From NCBI GenBank assembly GCA_025361565.1, contig JANYKN010000007.1, positions 62,001 through 126,000 on the forward strand: a stretch of 64,000 bases of DNA, read 5' to 3'. This document shows positions 52,095-62,416 of this stretch, piece after piece. This DNA comes from Bacteroidota bacterium. GTDB lineage: Bacteria; Bacteroidota; Bacteroidia; Bacteroidales; NBLH01. The stretch's first letter is position 1. Each line of letters opens with the position of its first letter. The notes beneath the pieces were generated by a model. The model had not been told where the DNA came from and did no database searches. It was given only the letters and a program-made list of their open reading frames with translations. The translations under genes and the position numbers were made by a program.

Positions 52095-52772
52095 ATGAAT
52101 AAAGACGAATTCAGAAAATATGCCATTAAGCATAAAGGAATCAGTAGTCTGACCCTTGATAACTACCAGGCGATATACAGTAATTATATTTCTCCAACGA
52201 TTATTGAGGAGCGTCAGTTAAACGTAGCATCCATGGACGTTTTTTCAAGACTAATGATGGATAGGATTATTTTCCTAGGTGTGCCAATTGATGATTATGT
52301 TGCCAATATTATTCAAGCACAGTTATTGTTTCTTGAATCTACTGACCCAACAAAGGATATTCAGATTTATTTCAATACTCCAGGAGGTTCAGTGCATGCA
52401 GGTTTAGGAATTTATGACACCATGCAATATATTGGCCCAGATATCGCTACCATTTGCACTGGTATGGCTGCTTCTATGGGTGCAGTGTTACTAACAGCAG
52501 GTTCTAAAGGAAAGCGTTCGGCTCTTAAGCATTCTCGCATTATGATTCACCAGCCAATGGGTGGTGCACAGGGACAGGCTACCGATATGGAAATCACTGT
52601 TCGTGAGATTACAAAATTGAAAAAAGAACTATACGAAATTATAGCCAAACATTCAGGCAATGAGCTGGAAAGGGTTGAAAAAGATTCAGATCGCGATTAC
52701 TGGATGACTTCTGAAGAAGCCAAAGCTTATGGAATGATTGATGAAGTTCTGGTAAGGAGCAATAATAAATAG
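52095..52772 (+). CDS. clpP: ATP-dependent Clp protease proteolytic subunit
   Basis: A 225-residue serine peptidase that forms the ClpP barrel and degrades proteins delivered by ClpX. The expected catalytic residues are Ser127 in GMAASMGA and His152 in MIHQPMGG, with an Asp further on in the DRDYWM segment. The N-terminus is longer than in Escherichia coli by about 20 residues. It starts 52 bases after tig. A TAATTTTG at 52058-52065 matches the -7 consensus but lacks a clear upstream box. Confidence 0.97.
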   Translation: MNKDEFRKYAIKHKGISSLTLDNYQAIYSNYISPTIIEERQLNVASMDVFSRLMMDRIIFLGVPIDDYVANIIQAQLLFLESTDPTKDIQIYFNTPGGSVHAGLGIYDTMQYIGPDIATICTGMAASMGAVLLTAGSKGKRSALKHSRIMIHQPMGGAQGQATDMEITVREITKLKKELYEIIAKHSGNELERVEKDSDRDYWMTSEEAKAYGMIDEVLVRSNNK

Positions 52773-52793
52773 TTAGTATACAGTCATTTAAAT

Positions 52794-52840
52794 AAAAGTA
52801 CAAAGATAGGATAGTTTTAAACTTCTTTCTTTGTACTTTT
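52794..52840 (+). terminator. Possible terminator between clpP and clpX
   Basis: AAAAGTACAAAGA (52794-52806) and TCTTTGTACTTTT (52828-52840) are a perfect 13-base inverted repeat. The right arm also contains TACTTTTG (52834-52841), a -7-like element, so the site could combine termination with a clpX promoter. Confidence 0.5.
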
Positions 52841-52915
52841 GTTGCATTAAATAATAGCCTAATTCCATTAGAATTAGCACAATAATTAGAATCATCAACA
52901 AAAGAATTTAGGATA

Positions 52916-54130
52916 ATGGATAAATGTTCGTTTTGTGGAAGAAGTAAAAAAGATGTAAATATCTTGATAGCAGGTGTATCTGGTCACATTTGCGACAGTT
53001 GCATTGAACAGGCTCACCAAATTATCCTTGAAGAATTCAAGCAAAAAGATAGTTTTGATATCAGTTCTATTAAATTACTGAAACCTATTGAAATCAAAGC
53101 ATTTCTCGACTTATACGTAATTGGGCAGGACGAAGCTAAAAAAGTACTATCCGTGGCTGTTTATAACCACTACAAAAGGCTTGCGCAAAAGGACACAAAA
53201 GATGATGTTGAAATTGAAAAATCAAACATCATTATGGTTGGAGAAACAGGTACTGGTAAAACATTGTTGGCCAGAACAATAGCAAGAATGTTGCACGTCC
53301 CATTTACAATTGTCGATGCAACCGTTTTAACCGAGGCAGGTTATGTTGGTGAAGATATCGAAACCATTCTTACACGTTTACTACAAGTAGCTGATTATGA
53401 TGTTACTTCAGCTGAAAAAGGTATTGTTTTTATTGATGAAATTGATAAAATTGCACGAAAAAGTGATAATCCATCCATAACCCGCGATGTTTCAGGTGAA
53501 GGTGTTCAACAGGGTTTGTTAAAACTGCTTGAAGGTTCGATTGTAAACGTACCACCGCAGGGAGGAAGAAAACATCCGGATCAAAAAATGATCCCAGTAA
53601 ACACAAAAGATATTCTATTTATTGCCGGTGGTGCATTTGATGGCATTGAGCAAAAAATAGGGCAGCGGATGAACACTAAAATGGTAGGATATTCTGCCAG
53701 CAAAGATAAAGATGCAATAGATCGTGAAAATCTTTTACAATATATTGGCCCACAAGATCTTAAAGCGTTTGGGCTTATCCCTGAAATTATTGGTAGGTTG
53801 CCAATTTTAACTTATCTTGAGGCACTTGATCGCGATACTTTAAGAAATATTCTTACAGAACCAAAAAACTCCATTATCAAACAATACGAAAAATTATTTA
53901 GAATGGATGGCGTAGAGCTTACCTTTGAAAAAAAGGTACTTGAGTTTATTGTTGATAAAGCACTTGAGTTTAAGCTTGGAGCCCGTGGACTGCGCTCTAT
54001 CTGCGAAGCAATTATGGTTGATGCCATGTTCGAAATTCCCTCAACAAAAGAGACTTCTTTGCACATAACGGTAAATTATGCCAAAAAGAAAATGAGCAAT
54101 ACGAATATGAAAAAATTAAGGGTGGCTTAA
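52916..54130 (+). CDS. clpX: ATP-dependent Clp protease ATP-binding subunit ClpX
   Basis: A 404-residue AAA+ unfoldase. The N-terminal zinc-binding domain has Cys4, Cys7, Cys26 and Cys29. The ATPase core has Walker A GETGTGKT (109-116), Walker [11 protein letters not shown] and the pore region GYVGED. The sensor/C-terminal domain ends with [11 protein letters not shown]. It delivers unfolded substrates to ClpP, encoded 143 bases upstream; the gap contains a hairpin, so some separate control is likely. Confidence 0.97.
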   Translation: MDKCSFCGRSKKDVNILIAGVSGHICDSCIEQAHQIILEEFKQKDSFDISSIKLLKPIEIKAFLDLYVIGQDEAKKVLSVAVYNHYKRLAQKDTKDDVEIEKSNIIMVGETGTGKTLLARTIARMLHVPFTIVDATVLTEAGYVGEDIETILTRLLQVADYDVTSAEKGIVFIDEIDKIARKSDNPSITRDVSGEGVQQGLLKLLEGSIVNVPPQGGRKHPDQKMIPVNTKDILFIAGGAFDGIEQKIGQRMNTKMVGYSASKDKDAIDRENLLQYIGPQDLKAFGLIPEIIGRLPILTYLEALDRDTLRNILTEPKNSIIKQYEKLFRMDGVELTFEKKVLEFIVDKALEFKLGARGLRSICEAIMVDAMFEIPSTKETSLHITVNYAKKKMSNTNMKKLRVA

Positions 54131-54154
54131 TTTAAAAAATTATACTGAAAAACA

Positions 54155-54189
54155 AAAGGATACTATCTTTTGAAAAGGTTGTATCCTTT
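54155..54189. terminator. Bidirectional terminator between clpX and the OmpA-type gene
   Basis: AAAGGATAC (54155-54163) and GTATCCTTT (54181-54189) form a perfect nine-base stem with a 17-base loop between convergent genes. Confidence 0.6.
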
Positions 54190-54215
54190 CATTTTATTTC
54201 AGATTTAAATCGTAT

Positions 54216-56315
54216 TTACATCTTCTTAATTTCAAATTCAACCCTTCTGTTTTTGCTTTCAATTTCCTCACTTCCTTTTCCAAGGGGTTTTGAAGCTCCA
54301 TATCCTATCCCTGTTATTCTGCTTTTATTAACTCCATGATTTATCAGGTAGTTTTTAACTGCAGCAACCCTAAGCTGTGATAATTGAAGCAAAAGCTGAG
54401 GATCTCCTCTTGTATCTGTATGTCCTGATAATTCAATTTCCATCTTAGGATATTTATTCATCAACTCAACCAATCGATCAAGTTCAGGAATCGAAGATTC
54501 TAAAAACTCCGCTTTGCTTTTTACAAATTGAACATTTTGAAGATTTAAAATTGCTCCCGTTTCTATTGGAACCAAATATAAATCGCGTTTTATTTCTTTA
54601 TAAGTTGATATTTTACTTAAGTCGATTTGCTCATTAACAGCCATATAATTTTCGGCTTCAGCCCTAAAACTAAAAGCTTGACCATATGGTAGAATGATTT
54701 TGTAGGTTCCATTTCCTGGATTAGAATGGGCATCACCAGCTTTAACCCCAGTGATTAAATCTTCATATACAATATCAACCCCAATGGGCTTTTTAGTTTT
54801 AAAATCGAATACTTTTCCATAAACTAGCACCACTGGTTCCGGTCTGGCCTCTTCGCTCAATTTAATCTCAAAAATATCCTCATTTCCCAATGAATTTCTC
54901 GAAGAAACCAAATAAGCATAATCGCCTTTTGCAGAAATAGAATAGTAAGTATCCCAATCGTTTGAATTGATTGATGGACCCAGGTTTTGAGGCTTGCTCC
55001 ATTTTCGCCAACTGTTATCAAGCCGTTTAGTCACAAATATATCTGCACTTCCATAACCGGCATGTCCATATGAATAAAAATAGAGCGTTTTATTATCATT
55101 GGCAATAAAAGGCGTTCCCTCATTCAAATAGGTATTAATATCCTCCCCCATATTAAAGGGCTTGCTGTACTCGCCATTCGGAAGCAGAAAACTTACATAT
55201 AAATCTTTTGAACCATATGTGTCATCTCTTTCAATCGACATAATTAAAATTTTCCTATCTGCGGTTGGGCAATAGCTTTCATATTCGTTCCTATTGTAAA
55301 AATCTTGTATTACTACCTGTTTGGGTATAGACCAACCTGTAGCTATTCGATTTGACATCGAAATACCCTGATCACTAACATAACCGCCACTTGAAGAATA
55401 CAAACCTTCTAGTAAAAGAGTATTCCCATCAGGCGAAACTGCAATTACCAGGTTATCTCCATCATTATTAATAGGTTTCCCCATTTTTTCCAGTGCTGTC
55501 CATGTTCCATCTGCCTTTCGGTTTGCAAACCATATATCATATTTTTTTTCAGTCCCAAAATTCGAAGGATCATATTGCCTCGCAACATAAAGCGTTTGTC
55601 CATCAGGGGAAATGATTGGAGCAATTTCAGAATATACGGAATTAATACTTGAACCCAGGTTTTTTTTCTTATATGAAGGATTCATGTCTTTTACCAGATT
55701 AATTAACTGTTTTGGATATTTTACATGGATGGATTCTACTTCTATTTTAGTTTGTGCATCAACAACAAAACCATAGAGACTTCCAAATATACCTTCAAAA
55801 TCATGCATAAAAACAGAATTTCCATTAATATAAAATTTGATGGAATTTCCTGTTTTTTGTACCGACAAGATATTAAATTCCCCTAATGGATTTATATTAT
55901 TTGCACTGGTTATAGTCTGCCAGTTAAAATACTTTTCCGCTTTATAACCCCAAACCTTACAAATTCCGTTTGAACTAATTGTGAAATTATTACTGTTAGA
56001 CCATTCAGAAGTACCCCAGGAAATTCCAAATTCAGAATCTTTTTTACCCAATACCTGTTTTAACTTTACTTCGATGGAAAAATCCTCCTTTGGATTTATA
56101 GCAAAATCCTTCCAGAAAAAATAATTTCCATCTGTTCGCTTATTCTCTAAAATATATTTTCCATCAGAAAGTTTGGCTCTTGCTTCAACTATATCTCCAG
56201 TCCACCATCCATTTTTATTGCTGATAAATTCATCTGAAAATAAGTAATTGACTTGAGCATAAACCAAAGTACAATTATATATTACCAAAATGCTTATTAT
56301 TAATTTTTTAACCAT
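54216..56315 (-). CDS. OmpA-family protein with PD40 repeats and ConA-like N-terminal domain
   Basis: A 699-residue envelope protein with a signal peptide (cut near VYAQ). The N-terminal region (about 22-205) looks like a concanavalin/LamG-type beta-sandwich (FSIEVKLKQV, KFYINGNSVF). A PD40/WD40-like propeller (about 225-480, with APIISPDGQTLYVA and VSPDGNTLLLE) follows, then a short carboxypeptidase-like domain (about 490-570). The OmpA C-terminal peptidoglycan-binding domain (about 580-699) has ELSGHTDTRGD and SQLRVAAVKNYL...RITGIGYG. Such proteins link the outer membrane with the cell wall and often belong to the T9SS or adhesion apparatus; a specific role is not shown. Confidence 0.88.
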   Translation of the reverse strand: MVKKLIISILVIYNCTLVYAQVNYLFSDEFISNKNGWWTGDIVEARAKLSDGKYILENKRTDGNYFFWKDFAINPKEDFSIEVKLKQVLGKKDSEFGISWGTSEWSNSNNFTISSNGICKVWGYKAEKYFNWQTITSANNINPLGEFNILSVQKTGNSIKFYINGNSVFMHDFEGIFGSLYGFVVDAQTKIEVESIHVKYPKQLINLVKDMNPSYKKKNLGSSINSVYSEIAPIISPDGQTLYVARQYDPSNFGTEKKYDIWFANRKADGTWTALEKMGKPINNDGDNLVIAVSPDGNTLLLEGLYSSSGGYVSDQGISMSNRIATGWSIPKQVVIQDFYNRNEYESYCPTADRKILIMSIERDDTYGSKDLYVSFLLPNGEYSKPFNMGEDINTYLNEGTPFIANDNKTLYFYSYGHAGYGSADIFVTKRLDNSWRKWSKPQNLGPSINSNDWDTYYSISAKGDYAYLVSSRNSLGNEDIFEIKLSEEARPEPVVLVYGKVFDFKTKKPIGVDIVYEDLITGVKAGDAHSNPGNGTYKIILPYGQAFSFRAEAENYMAVNEQIDLSKISTYKEIKRDLYLVPIETGAILNLQNVQFVKSKAEFLESSIPELDRLVELMNKYPKMEIELSGHTDTRGDPQLLLQLSQLRVAAVKNYLINHGVNKSRITGIGYGASKPLGKGSEEIESKNRRVEFEIKKM

Positions 56316-56683
56316 GGCCTGCCTTTTTTTAAAAGAATTCGAATTCTTTACTATAAATATCCGAATTTTTTTCGATATCCAATTGATTATTATTAGAATG
56401 GAAAATATAAATCAGCTAATCTTGATGTCTAAATTAACAAAGCAGAATCTAAATGTAATTTAATGAATTAGGCACATACTTCAACATATTGTAACACAGA
56501 TTCCAATTTAGATTAAATTGCGTTTTCAAAACAATTCATTATATTCTAAATGATCTTAAATTATATATTGCTGCTAAAAGATGAAGAAAATATTGATATT
56601 ACTTGCCAACATTAAGTATTTTAAAACAGATATTAGTAAATCTGTTTAAAATAGTACATTGACAAGTTTTTTATAGTGACAAC
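56316..56683. other. Intergenic region with an 18-base palindrome
   Basis: About 370 bases between two minus-strand genes. AAAGAATTCGAATTCTTT (56332-56349) is a perfect palindrome 17 bases upstream of the OmpA-type start codon and could be an operator. Nothing else stands out. Confidence 0.45.
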
Positions 56684-57325
56684 CTATAACCTCACAATTT
56701 TGCCATCCTCTTGAATTTTATATTTACGGGTCACTTCGTTCGATTTTACCGATATTTCCATATTTTTATCAATGGAACCCTCGGTATTGAACTCCTGTCC
56801 GGCTTGTGGACCTGCCCCCATTAATTCATAGGCTGCAAAATCGATATTGGAAATGAGTTTTCCTTCATTATTATAGGTACACAAAAAATAGTAAGTTGAA
56901 CCCATTTCAAAACGTCCATAAACAATTGCATGGTATTTATTGGTATTCAATGGATTGCTAATATAATAGAAATCTGTATACTCAGCCATTTCTTCAAAAT
57001 CTTTTTTAGAAAGTTTTTCCGCTTTCGAAAGATAATTGACTTGCTCATTTATTGGAATTTTTTCAAATTTTTCTTTTCCACTAGGGTTTTCGTTGTATGG
57101 AAGCGACCTTTTATCAAATTTTCCTAAAAAAGTTTCAAATTGAGGATTTAGTTTAGCTACTTTTTGTTGCTCATTATCATTACTGGTGTTATTTTCACCT
57201 GATTGAATACCATTTTCAGATTGCTGAGATGCATCATTATTCTGATTTTCAGTATTACTACTATTACACTTACATGAGCAGACCAGCATCAATCCAATGA
57301 TTGAAATTAAAAGTATTTTTTTCAT
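56684..57325 (-). CDS. Hypothetical lipoprotein
   Basis: A 213-residue lipoprotein (Cys18 in VCSC), with an Asn/Gln/Ser-rich linker (about 20-55) and a soluble beta-rich domain that includes YLSKAEKLSKKDFEEMAEY and YHAIVYGRFEMGSTYYFLCT. No family recognised; it is flanked by AT-rich gaps and probably forms its own transcript. Confidence 0.65.
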   Translation of the reverse strand: MKKILLISIIGLMLVCSCKCNSSNTENQNNDASQQSENGIQSGENNTSNDNEQQKVAKLNPQFETFLGKFDKRSLPYNENPSGKEKFEKIPINEQVNYLSKAEKLSKKDFEEMAEYTDFYYISNPLNTNKYHAIVYGRFEMGSTYYFLCTYNNEGKLISNIDFAAYELMGAGPQAGQEFNTEGSIDKNMEISVKSNEVTRKYKIQEDGKIVRL

Positions 57326-57534
57326 TGTTTTAGGTTTTAATAATTTTTGAATTTATACCAAAATAAATTAATCTTCTTCAAAAATACAACTTCCAGCTTT
57401 TTGAAGTATTTTAACGGTCATTGTAATTCCTTATTCGTTTATCTTCATTCACATTTGAATTGAAGATTATTAGCATGTCAATCTGTGAAAATCATTTGCT
57501 AAAAGTTATTTCTCCATTTTGCAATTGAAAAAAA

Positions 57535-58332
57535 TTAAACCAAAAACTCTTTTAACTTTTTAATGAGCAATTCAGGCTGCTGCACATGCAGCCAATGCCC
57601 AGCATGTGGAATAATCTCTAATTTTGCATTTGGAAAAAATGATTTAATCTCATCCAAATCATCACTTGTAATATATTCTGATTCAGCACCTTTCACAAAT
57701 AAAACAGGAAAATCCTGAATTGACTTATTACCAGTTGGTTTAAATCCATCAAGGATATTATTAATATTTTCATAAAGGTCTTCGATATTCAAAATCCATC
57801 CGAAAGACATATCATGATTTCTTTTTATATTTTTCATTAAAAATTGCCGAATTTGCTCATTTGGAATAAACTTGGCAAGCTCCTTATTAAGATCCTCACG
57901 TTTTTTTAGACGTGAAAAATCAATCGCCAACATGCCTTCCATGATTTGTTTATGATTTAATGTATCAGATTGTATATCAATAGAAAACAAATAGGATTTT
58001 GGAGCAATATCAATGATAATTAGATGACTTAATAACTCAGGGTATTTATCGGCAAAATACATGGCAGTTTTTCCGCCCATGGAATGTCCAAGAAGAATGG
58101 GCTTTATCAATTGATGTTCAGCAATAAATGCATATAAATCTTCAGCCATCAATCCGTAATTATGATCCTTGCTGTGCGGCGAATGTCCATGATTTCGCAA
58201 ATCAATTAGCCAGACTTCAAAATTCGCAGACAATTCACGGGCGATACTCACCCAATTATCAGATGAACCATATAAACCATGCAAGATAATAAAAGGTTGT
58301 CCTTTTCCTAATTTGCGAAAAAAAAGTTTCAT
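57535..58332 (-). CDS. Alpha/beta-hydrolase (YbfF-like esterase)
   Basis: A 265-residue alpha/beta-hydrolase with no signal peptide. Oxyanion region LHGLYGSSDNW, the family motif LIDLRNHGHSPHS, nucleophile elbow GHSMGG (Ser84) and catalytic His in PHAGHWLHV near residue 247. Length and motifs match YbfF-type cytoplasmic esterases acting on small acyl esters; substrate unknown. It lies downstream of pdxJ on the same strand. Confidence 0.9.
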   Translation of the reverse strand: MKLFFRKLGKGQPFIILHGLYGSSDNWVSIARELSANFEVWLIDLRNHGHSPHSKDHNYGLMAEDLYAFIAEHQLIKPILLGHSMGGKTAMYFADKYPELLSHLIIIDIAPKSYLFSIDIQSDTLNHKQIMEGMLAIDFSRLKKREDLNKELAKFIPNEQIRQFLMKNIKRNHDMSFGWILNIEDLYENINNILDGFKPTGNKSIQDFPVLFVKGAESEYITSDDLDEIKSFFPNAKLEIIPHAGHWLHVQQPELLIKKLKEFLV

Positions 58333-58417
58333 TCCATCAATAGTTTACTGGTAATTTACAATTTACAGCACAACACAATTCCCAATTTATGGCTATTAAG
58401 CGGTTGCTAATTTTCAA

Positions 58418-59131
58418 CTAATCCAATAATCTAAGATACATCTGAATGGTATTTTCAAGTCCAAAATAAAGCGCATCACAAATTAAAGCATGTCCGATAG
58501 ATACCTCATCAAGACCTTTGACCATTTCATTAAAGAATTTTAGGTTTTCAAGGCTTAGGTCGTGCCCTGCATTAAGGCCCAGTCCATTTTGGATTGCACA
58601 TTGTGCAGCTTTTACAAATGGAGCTACTGCAATTTCTTTGTTTGCCGGATATTGAATTGCGTATGGTTCAGTGTATAATTCTATTCTGTTGGTGCCAGTT
58701 TTGGCTGCATTTTCAATGTTTTTAAGATTGGTATCAATAAAAATGGAAGTCCGTATTCCTACATTTTTAAATTCAGCAATAACCTCTTTTAAAAAACTTT
58801 CATGTTTAATGGTATCCCAACCAGCATTTGAAGTAATGGCCGTTGGAGGATCAGGAACTAAGGTTACCTGCTCAGGTTTGACTTTAATCACCAAATCAAT
58901 AAAACTATTAGAAGGATAACCTTCAATATTAAATTCAGTATATACGATTGGCCTTAAATCAAATACATCTTGATAGCGAATATGCCTTTCATCGGGTCTG
59001 GGGTGAATGGTAATTCCCTCGGCACCAAATCGTTGACAATCAATTGCAACTTTTTGCAAATCCGGAACATTTCCTCCTCTTGCATTTCGAATAGTTGCAA
59101 TTTTATTAATATTTACACTTAATCTGGTCAT
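58418..59131 (-). CDS. pdxJ: Pyridoxine 5'-phosphate synthase
   Basis: This enzyme condenses 1-deoxyxylulose-5-phosphate with 3-amino-2-oxopropyl phosphate to pyridoxine 5'-phosphate, the last ring-forming step of vitamin B6 synthesis. The 237-residue TIM barrel has [31 protein letters not shown] and [11 protein letters not shown] near the C-terminus, all diagnostic. It is divergent from the CBS-domain gene, with an 89-base shared gap. Confidence 0.97.
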   Translation of the reverse strand: MTRLSVNINKIATIRNARGGNVPDLQKVAIDCQRFGAEGITIHPRPDERHIRYQDVFDLRPIVYTEFNIEGYPSNSFIDLVIKVKPEQVTLVPDPPTAITSNAGWDTIKHESFLKEVIAEFKNVGIRTSIFIDTNLKNIENAAKTGTNRIELYTEPYAIQYPANKEIAVAPFVKAAQCAIQNGLGLNAGHDLSLENLKFFNEMVKGLDEVSIGHALICDALYFGLENTIQMYLRLLD

Positions 59132-59220
59132 TTTTAGTTATATTTAGATTAAAATCATTAGGTTTGTAAAATAATTGATCCGATTACAAAATTAACACGA
59201 AATTTCCAAGGAAAAGCATT

Positions 59221-59886
59221 ATGCTGGCTAAAGATTTAATATCAGATATAATTCCTCACCTAAAAACTTCTGATAGCGGAATAAAAGCCCTTATCTGGAT
59301 GGAAATTTTTAAAGTTTCACATCTACCAATTGTAAATAATGATGAATTTTTGGGTTTAATTTCTGACACCGATATTTATAATTTGAATGAGGCAGATCAA
59401 TCTATTGGAACCCATCCGCTTTCCTTAATGCGGCCTTTTGTTTATCGCAATCAACATATTTACGAAGTTGTAAGCCTTTTTTCGAAATTAAATCTATCTA
59501 TAGTACCTGTTTTAAATGAACAAAAGCACTATGTTGGTTGTATTACATTGCAGGATTTAACTGTTAATTTTGCAAAATTAGTTGGGGTTAACGAACCCGG
59601 CGCTATTATAATATTAGAACTTAATATACACGATTATTTGCTCACTGAAATTGCACAAATTGTAGAAAGTAACGACTCAAAAATACTAAGCCTGTACGTT
59701 TCAACGTTTAAAAACTCTACCAAACTAAATGTAACCTTAAAACTAAATACATCGAACTTAAGTTCAATTATTCAAACTTTCGAACGCTATAATTACACGA
59801 TTATGGCCTCATTTTTAGAAGATGAAGAGTTAGAACATTTTTATGATGATAGGTTCGAATCATTTATGAATTATCTTGACATATAG
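59221..59886 (+). CDS. CBS-domain protein with ACT-like C-terminal domain
   Basis: A 221-residue cytoplasmic protein: two CBS domains (about residues 1-60 and 65-125: LPIVNNDEFLGLISDTDIY, VPVLNEQKHYVGCITLQDL) followed by an ACT-like domain (about 130-200, ILELNIHDYLLTEIAQIVE). This layout suits a sensor of adenine nucleotides or amino acids. A TAGGTTTG at 59159-59166 may be its -7 element. It is followed at 20 bases by the barrel gene and then nadK; the function is unknown. Confidence 0.85.
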   Translation: MLAKDLISDIIPHLKTSDSGIKALIWMEIFKVSHLPIVNNDEFLGLISDTDIYNLNEADQSIGTHPLSLMRPFVYRNQHIYEVVSLFSKLNLSIVPVLNEQKHYVGCITLQDLTVNFAKLVGVNEPGAIIILELNIHDYLLTEIAQIVESNDSKILSLYVSTFKNSTKLNVTLKLNTSNLSSIIQTFERYNYTIMASFLEDEELEHFYDDRFESFMNYLDI

Positions 59887-59906
59887 CTCAATGCTAATTT
59901 AGATTT

Positions 59907-61358
59907 ATGGTGAATTCTGCGTACAGATATGTCCTGTTTATTATATCCGTATTTATTGTTCCTGGCGGTTTTATATGCTTCTCCCAGGATACAATATCTT
60001 CGCATGACAACCATGCCATTAAATCAGAAAAAAAAATTCTTATTGGGGAAATAATAATCGAAGGAAACCAAAAAACAAATAAAAATATCATTCTCAGAGA
60101 ATTAAAAGTTTCTGATGGACTTTATTTAGATAGTCTATCACTTATACTTGCCCTTTCCGAAAGCAAAAAAAACTTACTTAAACTGCCCTTGTTTAATTAT
60201 GTAACTATAGAAGCCATTGGAGAAGGAATTGATATTGTAAACATTAAAATCATTGTTGAAGAACGATGGTTTACATGGCCTCAACTATCAATTATCAATA
60301 ATGAACGAAATTTTAACACCTGGTTACAGAATAAGGATTTTTCGAAACTTGATTACAGGGTGGCTGTAAAGCAATATAATGTTATGGGATTAAACCATTT
60401 ACTAAGTATCGGATTATCCTACGGTTACACCAGGGAATTGTCCCTTGCATATCAAAATATCTTTCTGGATAAAAAACAGCATCACTTTTTAGGCATGAGC
60501 GCCAGAATATTTAAGCAAAGTTCTACTTTTTACAGAACCTATCAAAATAAGCAAGAAAGCTTCACCAACAATGAAAATGATGTTATTTGGGGTAAATATG
60601 TAAGACTGGAATATGATTATCGACCAAAATATAATGCGCGGCATGGAATTGATCTTTCATATAATGAAGTTGAAATTAGTGATAGCCTGGCGAATTTAAA
60701 TCCTGTTTTTTTAGCTAATAATCAAACAAAGAATAAATATTTTGAAATCAAGTATCAATTTTTTTATGATAATAGAGATAGTAGGAGTTATCCATTAAGT
60801 GGATATTCGATAGATTTTAATATTTTTAAAACAGGAATTGGGATTTTCCCAAACAATTCAGTTGATTTATTGAGTATATCGGGAACATTTAAAGAATTTT
60901 ATAAAATTTCAGAGCGATTTTATGGGGCACATTCTTTTTCTGTAAAAAAATCATTAGAAAATAATCAACCTTACTATTTTAAAAAAGGACTTGGTTATAG
61001 AGATTTTTTAAGAGGTTTCGAATATTATGTGATAGATTGCGAAGATTATTATCTTTTAAAAAATACATTTAAATTTGAACTTTTGCCACCAACTATTTCT
61101 AATCTAAATTTTATTCCAATCAGAAAATTTAAAAAAATACATTATGCATTCTATTTATCAACTTTTTTCGATTTAGGTTATGCTCAGGAAAAAGATCAAG
61201 AAATTGTCCTGCAAAATAACCTTTCAAACCGTCTTTTGTTTAGTGGAGGAATTGGTTTCGATATTTCTACTTATTACGATAAAGTAATTCGCTTTGAATA
61301 TTCTATTAACAGCCTTGGCGAACCAGGTATTTTTATTCATTTTAAGGCTTCAATTTAA
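59907..61358 (+). CDS. POTRA-domain/BamA-like outer-membrane protein
   Basis: A 483-residue outer-membrane protein: signal peptide (cut near CFSQ), one POTRA-like domain (about 45-130, IGEIIIEGNQKTNKNIILREL followed by VEERWFTWP), and a C-terminal beta-barrel of the surface-antigen/BamA type (about 140-483) with YDNRDSRSYPLSGYSIDF and a final strand ending FIHFKASI. It is shorter than BamA, which has five POTRA domains; it may be a TamA-like or lineage-specific assembly factor. It sits between the CBS gene and nadK. Confidence 0.85.
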   Translation: MVNSAYRYVLFIISVFIVPGGFICFSQDTISSHDNHAIKSEKKILIGEIIIEGNQKTNKNIILRELKVSDGLYLDSLSLILALSESKKNLLKLPLFNYVTIEAIGEGIDIVNIKIIVEERWFTWPQLSIINNERNFNTWLQNKDFSKLDYRVAVKQYNVMGLNHLLSIGLSYGYTRELSLAYQNIFLDKKQHHFLGMSARIFKQSSTFYRTYQNKQESFTNNENDVIWGKYVRLEYDYRPKYNARHGIDLSYNEVEISDSLANLNPVFLANNQTKNKYFEIKYQFFYDNRDSRSYPLSGYSIDFNIFKTGIGIFPNNSVDLLSISGTFKEFYKISERFYGAHSFSVKKSLENNQPYYFKKGLGYRDFLRGFEYYVIDCEDYYLLKNTFKFELLPPTISNLNFIPIRKFKKIHYAFYLSTFFDLGYAQEKDQEIVLQNNLSNRLLFSGGIGFDISTYYDKVIRFEYSINSLGEPGIFIHFKASI

Positions 61359-61534
61359 TAATCTCTTCCGATGTAAATTATCAATTTGCATCATTATCGT
61401 ATTTTCAATATGAAACCAATTTCACTATTTTTTTTCATCTTTGTTTAATGGTAAAAATCGGTTTGCTACAATTCAGAGAAGTATTAAAAAAAGAATTACA
61501 TAACAATTAAAAAACATCAATCCCCTTTGATAGT

Positions 61535-62416
61535 ATGAAAATAGCTATATACGGCAAGAAATTCAATGCTGATTTCGACCCATTTTTTGAAGAAATTATT
61601 GGTTCCCTTGCAATAAATAATGTAGAAATTTCAATATATAAATCCTTTTATGAATCGCTTCCTGAAAAAATCAGAAAAAAATACCAGAACTTTCAGTTTT
61701 TTACTAACGCCTTAGATCTACAAAAAGATGTTGAAGTTCTAATAAGTATTGGTGGTGATGGAACTTTTCTTGACAGTGTAACTTTTGTTCAAAATTCAGG
61801 AATTCCAATTGCAGGGATCAATTCAGGTAGACTTGGGTTCCTGGCTAACATTTCACGTACTGAAATTCAATCTGCAATTCATAAAATACTTACAAAAAGT
61901 TATTCATTTGAGGAGCGTGAACTTATCCATCTTGTTTCTCCGCAAAATTTGTTTGACGATTGCAATTATGCGCTAAATGAAGTAACAATCAGCAAAAAAG
62001 ATTCAAGTTCGATGATAACAATAAATGTATACTTGAATGGACAGTTTTTAAATACTTATTGGGCTGATGGACTGATTATTGCAACTCCAACTGGTTCTAC
62101 TGCCTACTCATTAAGTGTAGGAGGGCCTATTGTTGTTCCCGAAGCTAAAAACTTTATTATTACTCCCATTGCACCACACAATTTAACAGTAAGACCAATG
62201 GTAGTTCCCAATACACATGAATTAACGCTAAAAATAAGTGGAAGAGATGAAAATTATCTGGTTTCTTTAGATAGAAGGTATCAGGTTGTTCCAACTGAAA
62301 TTGAATTAAAATTAAAAAGAGCTAGATTTAAAATTAAAGTTGTAAAACATGATGAACGTACTTTTTTTAGTACTTTACGCGAAAAACTAATGTGGGGGCT
62401 TGATAGCAGAAATTAA
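61535..62416 (+). CDS. nadK: NAD kinase
   Basis: This enzyme phosphorylates NAD to NADP. The 293-residue chain carries the hallmark GGDGT (73-77), SGRLGFLAN, NEVTISKKDSSSM and the ATP/NAD-binding block TPTGSTAYSLSVGGPIV, in the expected order. Length is standard. It follows the POTRA/barrel gene by 176 bases and precedes the DUF6089-like genes. Confidence 0.97.
   Translation: MKIAIYGKKFNADFDPFFEEIIGSLAINNVEISIYKSFYESLPEKIRKKYQNFQFFTNALDLQKDVEVLISIGGDGTFLDSVTFVQNSGIPIAGINSGRLGFLANISRTEIQSAIHKILTKSYSFEERELIHLVSPQNLFDDCNYALNEVTISKKDSSSMITINVYLNGQFLNTYWADGLIIATPTGSTAYSLSVGGPIVVPEAKNFIITPIAPHNLTVRPMVVPNTHELTLKISGRDENYLVSLDRRYQVVPTEIELKLKRARFKIKVVKHDERTFFSTLREKLMWGLDSRN

Noticed and set aside
59907-61358. 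BamA itself
   Set aside because: Only one POTRA-like domain and 483 residues; BamA has five POTRA domains and about 800 residues.
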